Part shown: positions 8,014 to 14,520 of the stretch, in pieces | Layout of the letters: each line of letters opens with the position of its first letter | Position numbering within the stretch: position 1 is the first letter of the stretch | Assembly (NCBI GenBank): GCA_902783935.1 | Contig: CACZTA010000061.1 | Coordinates: forward strand, 1 to 17,028 | Reading direction: 5' to 3' | From: an uncultured Lachnospiraceae bacterium | GTDB lineage: Bacteria; Bacillota; Clostridia; Lachnospirales; Lachnospiraceae | DNA: 17,028 nt | Translations under genes and position numbers: made by a program | Notes under the pieces: model-generated | What the model was told of the DNA's origin: nothing | Database searches by the model: none | Seen by the model: the letters and a program-made list of their open reading frames with translations, nothing else

Positions 8014-9874
8014 CCTTTTTCAGATCCTCTTTATTGTCGTTGCCGTCCGGCCGTCCTTCAAGAATACAGACAGTCCGCTCACCGGCTTCAAAGAATTTCT
8101 GGTCCTCAAGCCGTTCGGGCTCCTCTAAGAACGGATCGGATTTTGAAGTATCTGCCCTCAAAAACCAGCTGCATCCCTTCGGAAGGGCAGGCAGGGCGAA
8201 AGTAAAGGGATTCCAGTATGCATTGTAGAGGACATAATAATACTGTCCCCCATCCTGACTCTCTTCCTGAGTATACAGACCATTGTACATGACTGCAAGC
8301 GTGCGCGAAATGTTTTCAAAGGAGCACACCCATGCTTTGTCATTATGGAAGGAAATATCCGGTATTCCGTATGACCTGTAATCGGTTCCCTTCAGTTCCC
8401 CGGGCATATGGAAAATCTTGTGGTTCTTTCTGAATTCAGTCAGTTTCCGGACAAAAGCAGTCAGTTCGGAAGCATCTTTACTGCTGTTCCAGTCCGTCCA
8501 TCCGGTACTGTTATCGCAGCAGTAGGCGTTGTTATTGCCCTTCTGCGTATTCAGCTGTTCATCGCCTGCATAAAGAAGCGGGATTCCCTGGGAAAGAAAT
8601 ACGTACATCAGCGCATTCCGGACCTGCCGCATCCTGAGATCCTTTACGGCTTTCTTTCTGCTCGGGCCTTCCGCGCCGCAGTTCCAGCTGAAATTGAGCG
8701 CCGTTCCGTCTCTGTTATCCTCGCCGTTCTCTTCATTATGCTTCCAGTCATAGGAAACCGTATCATACAGGGTGAAGCCGTTCACATTTGCCATATAATT
8801 GACAACCCCGCAGTCCGGAGGATTGCTCCTCACATGTGCGGCAAACCGGCCTGTCTGACCCTCATCTCCCTTCAGAAGAGCTCTGCCTGTATGTTCAAAA
8901 TCATCATTGCAGATAATGATATTTCTTTTCTTCGGGACAGTTCCCCTGAACAGCCTTCCGGTATCCACATATTCAAACATGAGCTTTGTCGAAGCCAGCA
9001 GCGGATCTCCTACAATCATTTCTGCCGGAACGCCCCCGCCGATCAGATGGAAGCCGTCGACATGGTAATGCATCTTCCAGTATCTGACTGCTTCAAGAGC
9101 CAGGGCCGGATATGTCCCGTCCGGGAAATACATTTCCATATAAAGCTCCGTGCCGGCATCATGGCAGGCCCTGACCAGGCTGCTGAATTCTTCTGACGGA
9201 TGATCCGTCGCACAGTATTCCCATCTGGGTGCAAAGTAATAGTTCTGGTCGGCATACCCCCAGTAATTAACCGGCCTGACCGCTTTTGCCGGCCCTTCCG
9301 ATTCATCTTTAACCGCAGAAAAAGGAGTAATCCTGAGATCGTTTACCCACTCGTATGCCGGCATCAGCTCTATGGCGTTAAACCCCAGGCCGGTAATGTA
9401 AGGAAGCATTTTTGCGACACCTGAAAAAGTACCCCTGATTCCCTGAGCTATTTTTGCTTTTTTAGTAAAACCTCTGACATGAAGCTTGTAAATCATCATG
9501 TTGTCGGGAGACAGTCCGGGGGAACGGTCTCCGTCCCATGACGGCGCTTCCTGTTCCAGAAGACAGTAATCTCTGCGGATGAGTTTCGCATGAGGGTCAA
9601 GGACCCGTTTCCGTCCGCCGACCCGGTAATAGTAGCCGGCGGCCTTCTCATCAAGGCCTTCCACCTGTACGGCACTGACCCGGCCGGTCCGTTCTTCCTC
9701 GGGAAGAGGTATTTCCGTCAGTTTCTTCCCCTCTGCATCAGTAATAATCAGTTCGGCTTTCTGGTCTTCAGGAAATGCTGCAGCAAAATAACAACTGTCA
9801 CCGCATTTCCAAGCTCCGAGTTTTTCCGGACTCCCCTTCTTTACCTTTATACCATTCAACCCTTTGTTATTCAT
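7895..9874 (-). CDS. GH13 glycogen-debranching-like protein lacking catalytic residues (probable pseudoenzyme)
   Basis: A 659-residue protein with the layout of GlgX/isoamylase-type debranching enzymes: a CBM48-like N-terminal domain (about 15-95, ending in LDPHAK), a GH13 barrel (about 125-480: MIYKLHVRGFT, GLGFNAIELMPAYEW, VNYWGY, LSQGIPLLYAGDEQ, GNNNAYCCDN) and a C-terminal beta domain. The active site is not kept. Motif I has ELYMEMYFPD where LDVVxNH is expected; motif II reads VDGFHLIG, with His276 and Ile278 replacing the Arg and nucleophile Asp; motif IV has VNG for HDG (Val364, Asn365). Only the probable acid/base Glu301 (KLMFEYVD) remains. I expect no glycosidase activity and possibly glucan binding or regulation. 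The last 50 residues are a polar Lys/Asp/Glu/Gly-rich tail running into the DUF5662 gene. Start at 9874 follows GGAGGAG; an ATG at 9937 is a weaker alternative. Confidence 0.86.
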   Translation of the reverse strand: MNNKGLNGIKVKKGSPEKLGAWKCGDSCYFAAAFPEDQKAELIITDAEGKKLTEIPLPEEERTGRVSAVQVEGLDEKAAGYYYRVGGRKRVLDPHAKLIRRDYCLLEQEAPSWDGDRSPGLSPDNMMIYKLHVRGFTKKAKIAQGIRGTFSGVAKMLPYITGLGFNAIELMPAYEWVNDLRITPFSAVKDESEGPAKAVRPVNYWGYADQNYYFAPRWEYCATDHPSEEFSSLVRACHDAGTELYMEMYFPDGTYPALALEAVRYWKMHYHVDGFHLIGGGVPAEMIVGDPLLASTKLMFEYVDTGRLFRGTVPKKRNIIICNDDFEHTGRALLKGDEGQTGRFAAHVRSNPPDCGVVNYMANVNGFTLYDTVSYDWKHNEENGEDNRDGTALNFSWNCGAEGPSRKKAVKDLRMRQVRNALMYVFLSQGIPLLYAGDEQLNTQKGNNNAYCCDNSTGWTDWNSSKDASELTAFVRKLTEFRKNHKIFHMPGELKGTDYRSYGIPDISFHNDKAWVCSFENISRTLAVMYNGLYTQEESQDGGQYYYVLYNAYWNPFTFALPALPKGCSWFLRADTSKSDPFLEEPERLEDQKFFEAGERTVCILEGRPDGNDNKEDLKKDGKTKEDRSGGTSEDDHPASSSGMRVLPEGGTDPAGADA

Positions 9875-9954
9875 GACTCCTCCATCAATCGGAAAAAAGA
9901 TCTTCCTGTATGCCGGTCTGTCAACAATTCTATACATACTCTCCGTAAACTAAT

Positions 9955-9983
9955 ATTATACAGCATTTTTTTACAGATGACAG
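9955..9983 (-). promoter_or_regulatory. Probable sigma-70-type promoter for the left minus-strand block
   Basis: On the minus strand CTGTCA (9978-9983; 4 of 6 to consensus) is followed after exactly 17 bases by a perfect TATAAT (9955-9960), with A-rich sequence between. Transcription would start near 9948, about 75 bases before the GH13-like start codon. It is the only clear promoter found for the whole left block. Confidence 0.7.
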
Positions 9984-10000
9984 AAAAAAATGAGGAGACA

Positions 10001-10029
10001 TTGCATTCCGTCTGTGTTTCTGCTATCTT
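10001..10029 (+). promoter_or_regulatory. Candidate promoter for the DUF1292 gene
   Basis: TTGCAT (10001-10006) and TATCTT (10024-10029) are separated by 17 bases on the plus strand, about 46 bases before the DUF1292 start codon. The hexamers match consensus only moderately (3 and 4 of 6). Some promoter is needed here because this is the only plus-strand gene and its upstream neighbour is divergent; the exact boxes are tentative. Confidence 0.45.
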
Positions 10030-10075
10030 TATAGCAAACCCGGCAATACTATTCTGCCGTATTCAGGAGGTAATT

Positions 10076-10420
10076 ATGTCAGATTTTGAAAATCTCAATG
10101 GCAATGAACAGGACCTTGACGGCGCCGATATGGAAGAAGTACTCGGAAGTGTCACGCTTACGCTGGAAGATGATTCAGAAGTCGAATGTCTCATACTTGC
10201 TGTTTATCAGGCCGGCGGCAAAGATTATATCGCGCTGCTCCCTGTCGGTGAAGACGGTGAACCGGATGACAACTCCGACGTCCTGATTTACCGCTATATC
10301 GATAACGGCGAAGAGGAACCCGAAATCGAAAACATCGAAGACGACGAGGAATACGAAGCCGCTGCCGATGCATTCGACGAACTCCTCGATGAACAGGATT
10401 TTGAAGACGAAGAAGAGTAA
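10076..10420 (+). CDS. DUF1292 family acidic protein
   Basis: A 114-residue, strongly acidic soluble protein. Residues about 22-82 (LGSVTLTLEDDSEVECLILAVY, then KDYIALLPV, then VLIYRY) are the DUF1292 pattern seen in small Firmicutes proteins such as B. subtilis YrzB, whose function is unknown to me. Both ends are rich in Asp and Glu; the last 35 residues are mostly Glu, Asp and Ala, a likely disordered or helical acidic tail. The ATG at 10076 is preceded by a perfect AGGAGG five bases upstream, so expression may be high. It is a single-gene unit on the opposite strand from everything else: divergent from the GH13-like gene, convergent with dut, and ended by its own terminator. Confidence 0.85.
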   Translation: MSDFENLNGNEQDLDGADMEEVLGSVTLTLEDDSEVECLILAVYQAGGKDYIALLPVGEDGEPDDNSDVLIYRYIDNGEEEPEIENIEDDEEYEAAADAFDELLDEQDFEDEEE

Positions 10421-10456
10421 TCAGCAGCGAATCTTCTTGTGACGATGATTATCACG

Positions 10457-10500
10457 GGATACCGCACCGGGCATATGCTCATTGCGGTATCCTTTATTTT
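10457..10500 (+). terminator. Intrinsic terminator of the DUF1292 gene
   Basis: A perfect 10-base inverted repeat (GGATACCGCA at 10457-10466, TGCGGTATCC at 10483-10492) with a 16-base loop is followed by TTTATTTTTG. The U-tract is on the plus strand only, so it serves the DUF1292 gene. The T-tract covers the dut stop codon (10494-10496) on the other strand. The same hairpin could act as a 3' stem for dut mRNA but lacks a U-tract in that direction. Confidence 0.85.
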
Positions 10501-10931
10501 TGTCCGGTAGACCCGAACCCTCCCCGGTCTTCATTTCCGAGCGTTTCCACTTCCTCAAATTCAATTACGGGCTGGTGTTCAATGATGCGGAACTGGCCGA
10601 TCCGGTCATTTACATGGATTTCCGTATCCCTTGTTGCATAAACCGGCATATGGAGAATATCATTGTCCCCGCAGTACGACTCATCGACGACGCCGATCGA
10701 ATTGCTCTGGAGCAGGCCGTAATTCCTGAAGGTGGAACTTCTCGGGGCGGTAATCATCTCATATCCCTCCGGAAGCTGAACGGAAATGCCGAGATTTATC
10801 AGCCTGTGCTCGCCTGCTTTCAGCGAGACATTTTCAGCACTCCTCAGATCGATCCAGTCACTTTTCCCGTCGATATAGCGCAGTTTTTCAATTTCTTTGC
10901 TGTGGTATCTGATCCTGATTGTCTTTTTCAT
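10494..10931 (-). CDS. dut: Deoxyuridine 5'-triphosphate nucleotidohydrolase (dUTPase)
   Basis: Hydrolyses dUTP to dUMP and pyrophosphate, keeping uracil out of DNA and feeding dTMP synthesis. The 145 residues contain all five motifs of trimeric dUTPases: SDWIDLRSA (24-32), PRSST (63-67), GVVDESYCGD (80-89, with the catalytic Asp83), DRIGQF (109-114) and the C-terminal RGGFGSTGQ (136-144). Motif 1 is slightly divergent from the common AGYDLRA. The ATG at 10931 follows AGAGGA by six bases. The gene begins only about 20 bases after the pnp terminator, leaving no room for a separate promoter between them, so it is probably transcribed by read-through or from within pnp. Confidence 0.95.
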   Translation of the reverse strand: MKKTIRIRYHSKEIEKLRYIDGKSDWIDLRSAENVSLKAGEHRLINLGISVQLPEGYEMITAPRSSTFRNYGLLQSNSIGVVDESYCGDNDILHMPVYATRDTEIHVNDRIGQFRIIEHQPVIEFEEVETLGNEDRGGFGSTGQK

Positions 10932-10950
10932 TTCTGATCCTCTCTTCCGG

Positions 10951-10982
10951 GAGATAAAAACCGGCAGGAAAACTCCTGCCGG
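10951..10982 (-). terminator. Intrinsic terminator after pnp
   Basis: On the minus strand a perfect 9-base GC-rich stem (CCGGCAGGA / TCCTGCCGG, at 10974-10982 and 10961-10969) with a 4-base loop is followed directly by TTTTTATC. It lies 13 bases after the pnp stop codon and has every mark of a rho-independent terminator, possibly partial because dut follows in the same direction. Confidence 0.87.
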
Positions 10983-10995
10983 TCTGATAATATGA

Positions 10996-13146
10996 TCAGT
11001 CCTCCGGTCCGGCCGAAGCGACGACGCGGCCGATATCCATAGAAGCCGTTTCATCCTTCGGGCAGTCCTTGATCGAGAAGCTGAACTTTCCGTTTTTATC
11101 TTTTCCGAGGCAGATGACGCGTACGACATCTCCCAGCTGAAGAACGTCTTCGACATGGGCGATTCTGGAATTCGCGATCTTTGAAATATGGACAAGTCCT
11201 TCTTTTCCGGGTGCGAATTCAAGGAAAGCGCCGAACTCCTTTATGGAGATAACTTTCCCTGTGAGAATCTGTCCTTTCTCGAATTCCGTGACAATCAGCG
11301 TAATCGCTTCAGCTGCTTTCTTCATATTGGCAGCATCTGTACCGCTGATCGAGACAAAGCCGTCATCTTCAATATCAATCTGTACGCCGTATGTATCGAT
11401 GAGGGCATTGATTGTCTTGCCTCTCTGGCCGACAACATCGCCGATCTTTTCGGGATCAATGTTCATCTGGATAATCTTCGGCGCCCACTTGCTGAGCTCC
11501 TTGCGCGGCTCTGCGATGCACTTCTCCATCACTTCCGTGAGGATGTATTCGCGTGCCTGCTTTGTGCGGCTGATTGCCTCTTCGACGATCTGCCTTGTGA
11601 GGCCGTGAATCTTGATATCCATCTGGATCGCGGTGATGCCGTCATGAGTTCCGGCAACCTTGAAATCCATATCTCCGAAGAAATCCTCAAGGCCCTGGAT
11701 ATCCGTCAGGACGATATAATCATCGTCCGTCTCTCCTGTCACGAGGCCGCAGGATATACCGGCCACAGACTTTCTGATCGGGACACCGGCTGCCATGAGC
11801 GCCATGGAAGAAGCGCAGACAGATGCCTGGGACGTTGAACCGTTTGACTCAAATGTCTCGGAAACGGCACGAATCGCATACGGGAACTCTTCCTCGGAAG
11901 GAAGAACCGGGATAAGGGCTCTCTCTGCAAGAGCACCGTGACCGATTTCCCTTCTTCCCGGTCCCCTGCTCGGTTTTGTTTCGCCGACAGAGTAGCTCGG
12001 GAAATTATAGTGATGCATGTAGCGGTTTCTTGTAATATAAGGATCAAGTCCTTCCACTCTCTGGGCTTCAGAAAGCGGAGCAAGCGTCACACAGTCACAG
12101 ATCTGGGTCTGGCCTCTCGTAAACATCGCGGAGCCGTGGGCTCTCGGGATAAGGTCGACTTCCGCTGCGAGCGGACGGATCTGGGTGATCTCGCGTCCGT
12201 CAGGCCTCTTATGATCTTTCAGGATCATCTTTCTGACGGTCTTCTTCTGATACTGGTAGAGCGCCTCATCCAGCTGTGCCATCCAGTCTTCATTTTCGCC
12301 GTACTGTTCCGCAAAAGCTGCGCGGACATCCGCGATGCCCGCATCACGGCTTGCCCTGTCATCCGTGAAGACGATTTCTTCCATCTTCTCAGCCGGGCAG
12401 AAAGCATAAAGCGCTTCATTCAGCTCCGGATTTATGACAATGTGCTGATAGTCAAATTTCGGCTTTCCGCATTCCGCAATGATCTTGTCGAAGAAACTGA
12501 TGATCTCCCTGTTAACTTCATCGCACTTGTAAATGGCTTCGATCATCTTATCTTCCGGGAGCTCGTTGGCGCCCGCTTCGATCATGATGACCTTGTCTCT
12601 TGTGGAAGCGACTGTCAGCTGCAGGTCAGACTTCTGCTTCTGTTCATAACCCGGATTGATGACAAATTCGCCGTCAATCAGTCCGAGCTGTGTCATGGCG
12701 CAGGGACCGTCCCACGGAATATCTGAAATCGCCGTCGCGAGTGCGGAGCCGAGCATCGCCGGAACTTCCGGATCGCATTCCGGGTCGACAGACATGACCA
12801 TGTTATTGAGCGTGACATCATTTCTGAAGTCTTTCGGGAACAGCGGTCTCATCGGCCTGTCGATCACGCGGCTGGTAAGCACCGCATGTGTGGAGGCCTT
12901 TCCTTCGCGCTTGTTGAAGCCGCCCGGAATCTTTCCGACAGCATACATCTTTTCATCAAAGTCAACAGAGAGCGGGAAAAAATCGATCCCGTCCCGGGGA
13001 GCTTTTGATGCAGTTGCAGTCGAAAGGACGACGGTATCGCCATAGTGCATGAAGCAGCAGCCGTTTGCCTGCTTTCCCACCCTGCCGATATCAACGGTCA
13101 GTGTCCTTCCGCCAAGTTCCATTGAATAGCTTTTGTAATCTCCCAT
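10996..13146 (-). CDS. pnp: Polyribonucleotide nucleotidyltransferase (PNPase)
   Basis: Phosphorolytic 3'-5' exoribonuclease of mRNA decay, acting as a trimer. The 716 residues show the full layout: RNase PH domain 1 (about 12-145), helical linker (about 240-310), RNase PH domain 2 (about 315-540), KH (about 555-615) and S1 (about 623-692). Visible motifs are FTRGQTQ (342-348), SNGSTSQASVCASSMALM (434-451), the catalytic GDMDFKVAGT (491-500), the KH loop GQRG (573-576) and GKVISIKEFGAFLEF in S1. Start placed at the ATG at 13146, which follows AGAAGGAGA; an upstream in-frame ATG at 13221 overlaps the rpsO stop region and lacks homology. The arrangement after rpsO matches the classical rpsO-pnp unit. 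Confidence 0.98.
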   Translation of the reverse strand: MGDYKSYSMELGGRTLTVDIGRVGKQANGCCFMHYGDTVVLSTATASKAPRDGIDFFPLSVDFDEKMYAVGKIPGGFNKREGKASTHAVLTSRVIDRPMRPLFPKDFRNDVTLNNMVMSVDPECDPEVPAMLGSALATAISDIPWDGPCAMTQLGLIDGEFVINPGYEQKQKSDLQLTVASTRDKVIMIEAGANELPEDKMIEAIYKCDEVNREIISFFDKIIAECGKPKFDYQHIVINPELNEALYAFCPAEKMEEIVFTDDRASRDAGIADVRAAFAEQYGENEDWMAQLDEALYQYQKKTVRKMILKDHKRPDGREITQIRPLAAEVDLIPRAHGSAMFTRGQTQICDCVTLAPLSEAQRVEGLDPYITRNRYMHHYNFPSYSVGETKPSRGPGRREIGHGALAERALIPVLPSEEEFPYAIRAVSETFESNGSTSQASVCASSMALMAAGVPIRKSVAGISCGLVTGETDDDYIVLTDIQGLEDFFGDMDFKVAGTHDGITAIQMDIKIHGLTRQIVEEAISRTKQAREYILTEVMEKCIAEPRKELSKWAPKIIQMNIDPEKIGDVVGQRGKTINALIDTYGVQIDIEDDGFVSISGTDAANMKKAAEAITLIVTEFEKGQILTGKVISIKEFGAFLEFAPGKEGLVHISKIANSRIAHVEDVLQLGDVVRVICLGKDKNGKFSFSIKDCPKDETASMDIGRVVASAGPED

Positions 13147-13181
13147 ACTTCTCCTTCTGCCCGAATGGGCGTTAAACAAAA

Positions 13182-13211
13182 CGCAAACGAAGGGCAGGTC
13201 GCCCTGCCCTT
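13182..13211 (-). terminator. Hairpin between rpsO and pnp, possible partial terminator
   Basis: On the minus strand AAGGGCAGG (13203-13211) and CCTGCCCTT (13190-13198) form a perfect 9-base stem with loop GCGA, ten bases after the rpsO stop. The following CGTTTGCGTTTTGTTT is T-rich but interrupted, so termination is likely incomplete and lets part of the transcripts enter pnp. It may equally be an RNA-processing site. Confidence 0.55.
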
Positions 13212-13221
13212 TTCCGTGCAT

Positions 13222-13488
13222 TTATTTTCTCAGTCCGAGTCTCTCGATCAGTGAACGGTAACGGTTGATGTCTTTCTTTTTCAGATAGCCGAGCAAGCTG
13301 CGTCTGTGACCGACCATTTTCAGAAGACCTCTTCTCGAATGATGATCCTTCGGATTCTTCTTGAGATGCTCTGTGAGTTCATTGATTCTGGCTGTCAGAA
13401 CGGCAACCTGAACTTCCGGTGATCCCGTATCGCCTTCAGTTCTCGCATACGCCTGCATGATTTCCTGTTTCTTTTCTTTTGCGATCAT
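13222..13488 (-). CDS. rpsO: Ribosomal protein S15
   Basis: Primary 16S rRNA-binding protein of the 30S platform. The 88 residues match the family closely: [30 protein letters not shown], then [42 protein letters not shown]. The HHSRRGL and GHRR segments are the RNA-contact regions. The ATG at 13488 has a strong AGGAGG eight bases upstream. It has its own strong promoter and a leader of about 100 bases, fitting the autoregulation by S15 binding to its own mRNA known in other bacteria. pnp follows after 75 bases. Confidence 0.98.
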   Translation of the reverse strand: MIAKEKKQEIMQAYARTEGDTGSPEVQVAVLTARINELTEHLKKNPKDHHSRRGLLKMVGHRRSLLGYLKKKDINRYRSLIERLGLRK

Positions 13489-13592
13489 TTCTGTATCCTC
13501 CTGATCTGATCTGTTCTCCTGTTATCAGGTGGAGGTCGGAGTCTCCTTTCACCGGATAACGGAAAGCGGCTTTCCGCCGCAACTGTACAACG
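13489..13592 (-). promoter_or_regulatory. Structured rpsO 5' leader, candidate S15-binding autoregulatory element
   Basis: Between the predicted start of transcription and rpsO lie about 100 bases rich in inverted repeats. GTTATCCGGTG (13550-13560) can pair with CACCTGATAAC (13521-13531), 10 of 11 bases, enclosing an 18-base interior. Next to it CGGAAAG/CTTTCCG (13560-13576) or the alternative GCGGC/GCCGC (13566-13580) forms a second hairpin. Known rpsO leaders fold into S15-binding junctions, but I cannot assign this one to a described class. Confidence 0.5.
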
Positions 13593-13598
13593 TGAAAT

Positions 13599-13627
13599 AG
13601 TATAGCAGAGGCCCTGCCGGAAGTCAA
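13599..13627 (-). promoter_or_regulatory. Strong sigma-70-type promoter for rpsO-pnp
   Basis: On the minus strand TTGACT (13622-13627) and TATACT (13599-13604) are separated by exactly 17 bases, each 5 of 6 to consensus. The -35 box contains the ribF stop codon TGA (13624-13626), so the promoter begins where the upstream operon ends. Predicted transcription start is near 13592. Confidence 0.88.
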
Positions 13628-14520
13628 CGGCGAAAATCCCGTGCAGACTTCTCGTCTTTTTCTATCTGTTCTTTGAGATCCCGGAGGTTCTCAAAACGGG
13701 TTTCCGGACGGATAAAATGCAGCAGGCGGACCTCTGCCTCCTCATCATAGACATTTCCCGAAAAATCAAAAAGATAAGTCTCTACCCCGGCAAAATGGCC
13801 GTCCACCGTCGGTTTGGTTCCGATATTTGTGATACCTCTCCGGATCCGGCCGTCAATCACGGTCTCGGATACATAGACGCCGTAAGCCGGAAGCAGCTTT
13901 GACCGGCCCGGGATCTGGTTAATCGTCGGAACGCCGATCGTCCTGCCGAGCCGCCTTCCGTGTATGATTTTTCCCGTCACATAATAATCAAATCCGAGGA
14001 GGTCCCGCGCCTCTTCAATCCGTCCCTCTGACAGGGCATTCCGGATGCGAGTGCTGGAGACAGGTTCACCGTCTGCCATTACCTCCGGACAGATCTGTGT
14101 CGTGTATCCGAACATGCTCTCCATCTTTCTGAGCAGATGGCCGTCTCCCCGCCTTTCATAACCGAAACGGAAATCCTCACCGGTGACAATGTACCTGCTG
14201 TTCAGGTTTTCCGCCAGCACGTGCTTCACAAAAGCTTCTGCAGGCATCGTAATGATTTCGGGACCGAAGGCACATTCAACCAGCACATCGACCCCCATGC
14301 TTTCAAGCTGATTCCGCCTTTCCTCTTCTGTCAGGATCATGGCCGGTGCCATATCAAAGGTCACGACGACTGAACGGACCGGGTCCACAGCGTTTTTCGC
14401 GGCGGCGACCGTTCCCGCGATTAATTCCCTGTGTCCTCTGTGCAGTCCGTCAAACTTTCCGATCGTGACGGCAGAAGGCACCTGCGTTTTAAATGAGAGC
14501 AGATCTTTAATAATCTTCAT
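13624..14520 (-). CDS. ribF: Bifunctional riboflavin kinase / FAD synthetase
   Basis: Phosphorylates riboflavin to FMN and adenylates FMN to FAD. The 298 residues hold an N-terminal nucleotidyltransferase domain (about 1-180: IGKFDGLHRGH at 20-30, and SSTRIRNALSEG at 155-166) and a C-terminal riboflavin kinase barrel (about 181-295: GRTIGVPTIN at 192-201, YGVYVS, NIGTKPTV, and VETYLFDF with the catalytic Glu247). Both halves look intact, so a bifunctional enzyme is expected. The start at 14520 lies inside the truB end (14-base overlap), implying coupled translation. No FMN riboswitch precedes it. Position after truB is typical of Firmicutes. Confidence 0.97.
   Translation of the reverse strand: MKIIKDLLSFKTQVPSAVTIGKFDGLHRGHRELIAGTVAAAKNAVDPVRSVVVTFDMAPAMILTEEERRNQLESMGVDVLVECAFGPEIITMPAEAFVKHVLAENLNSRYIVTGEDFRFGYERRGDGHLLRKMESMFGYTTQICPEVMADGEPVSSTRIRNALSEGRIEEARDLLGFDYYVTGKIIHGRRLGRTIGVPTINQIPGRSKLLPAYGVYVSETVIDGRIRRGITNIGTKPTVDGHFAGVETYLFDFSGNVYDEEAEVRLLHFIRPETRFENLRDLKEQIEKDEKSARDFRR

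Noticed and set aside
8408..9196. Long plus-strand open frame (262 codons) inside the GH13-like gene
   Set aside because: It is antisense to a clear GH13 scaffold and its translation has no family pattern. Length alone is explained by the codon use of the true gene.
9590..10075. Upstream in-frame extension of the DUF1292 gene
   Set aside because: The open frame runs back through the divergent promoter region and the GH13-like gene. A perfect AGGAGG before the ATG at 10076 marks the real start.
10932..11222. Upstream in-frame extension of dut
   Set aside because: It would pass through the pnp terminator hairpin and the pnp 3' end in another frame. dUTPase homology and AGAGGA support the ATG at 10931.
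11938..12726. Long plus-strand open frame (262 codons) inside pnp
   Set aside because: It is antisense to a fully conserved PNPase reading frame, shows no recognisable domain and has no ribosome binding site worth noting.
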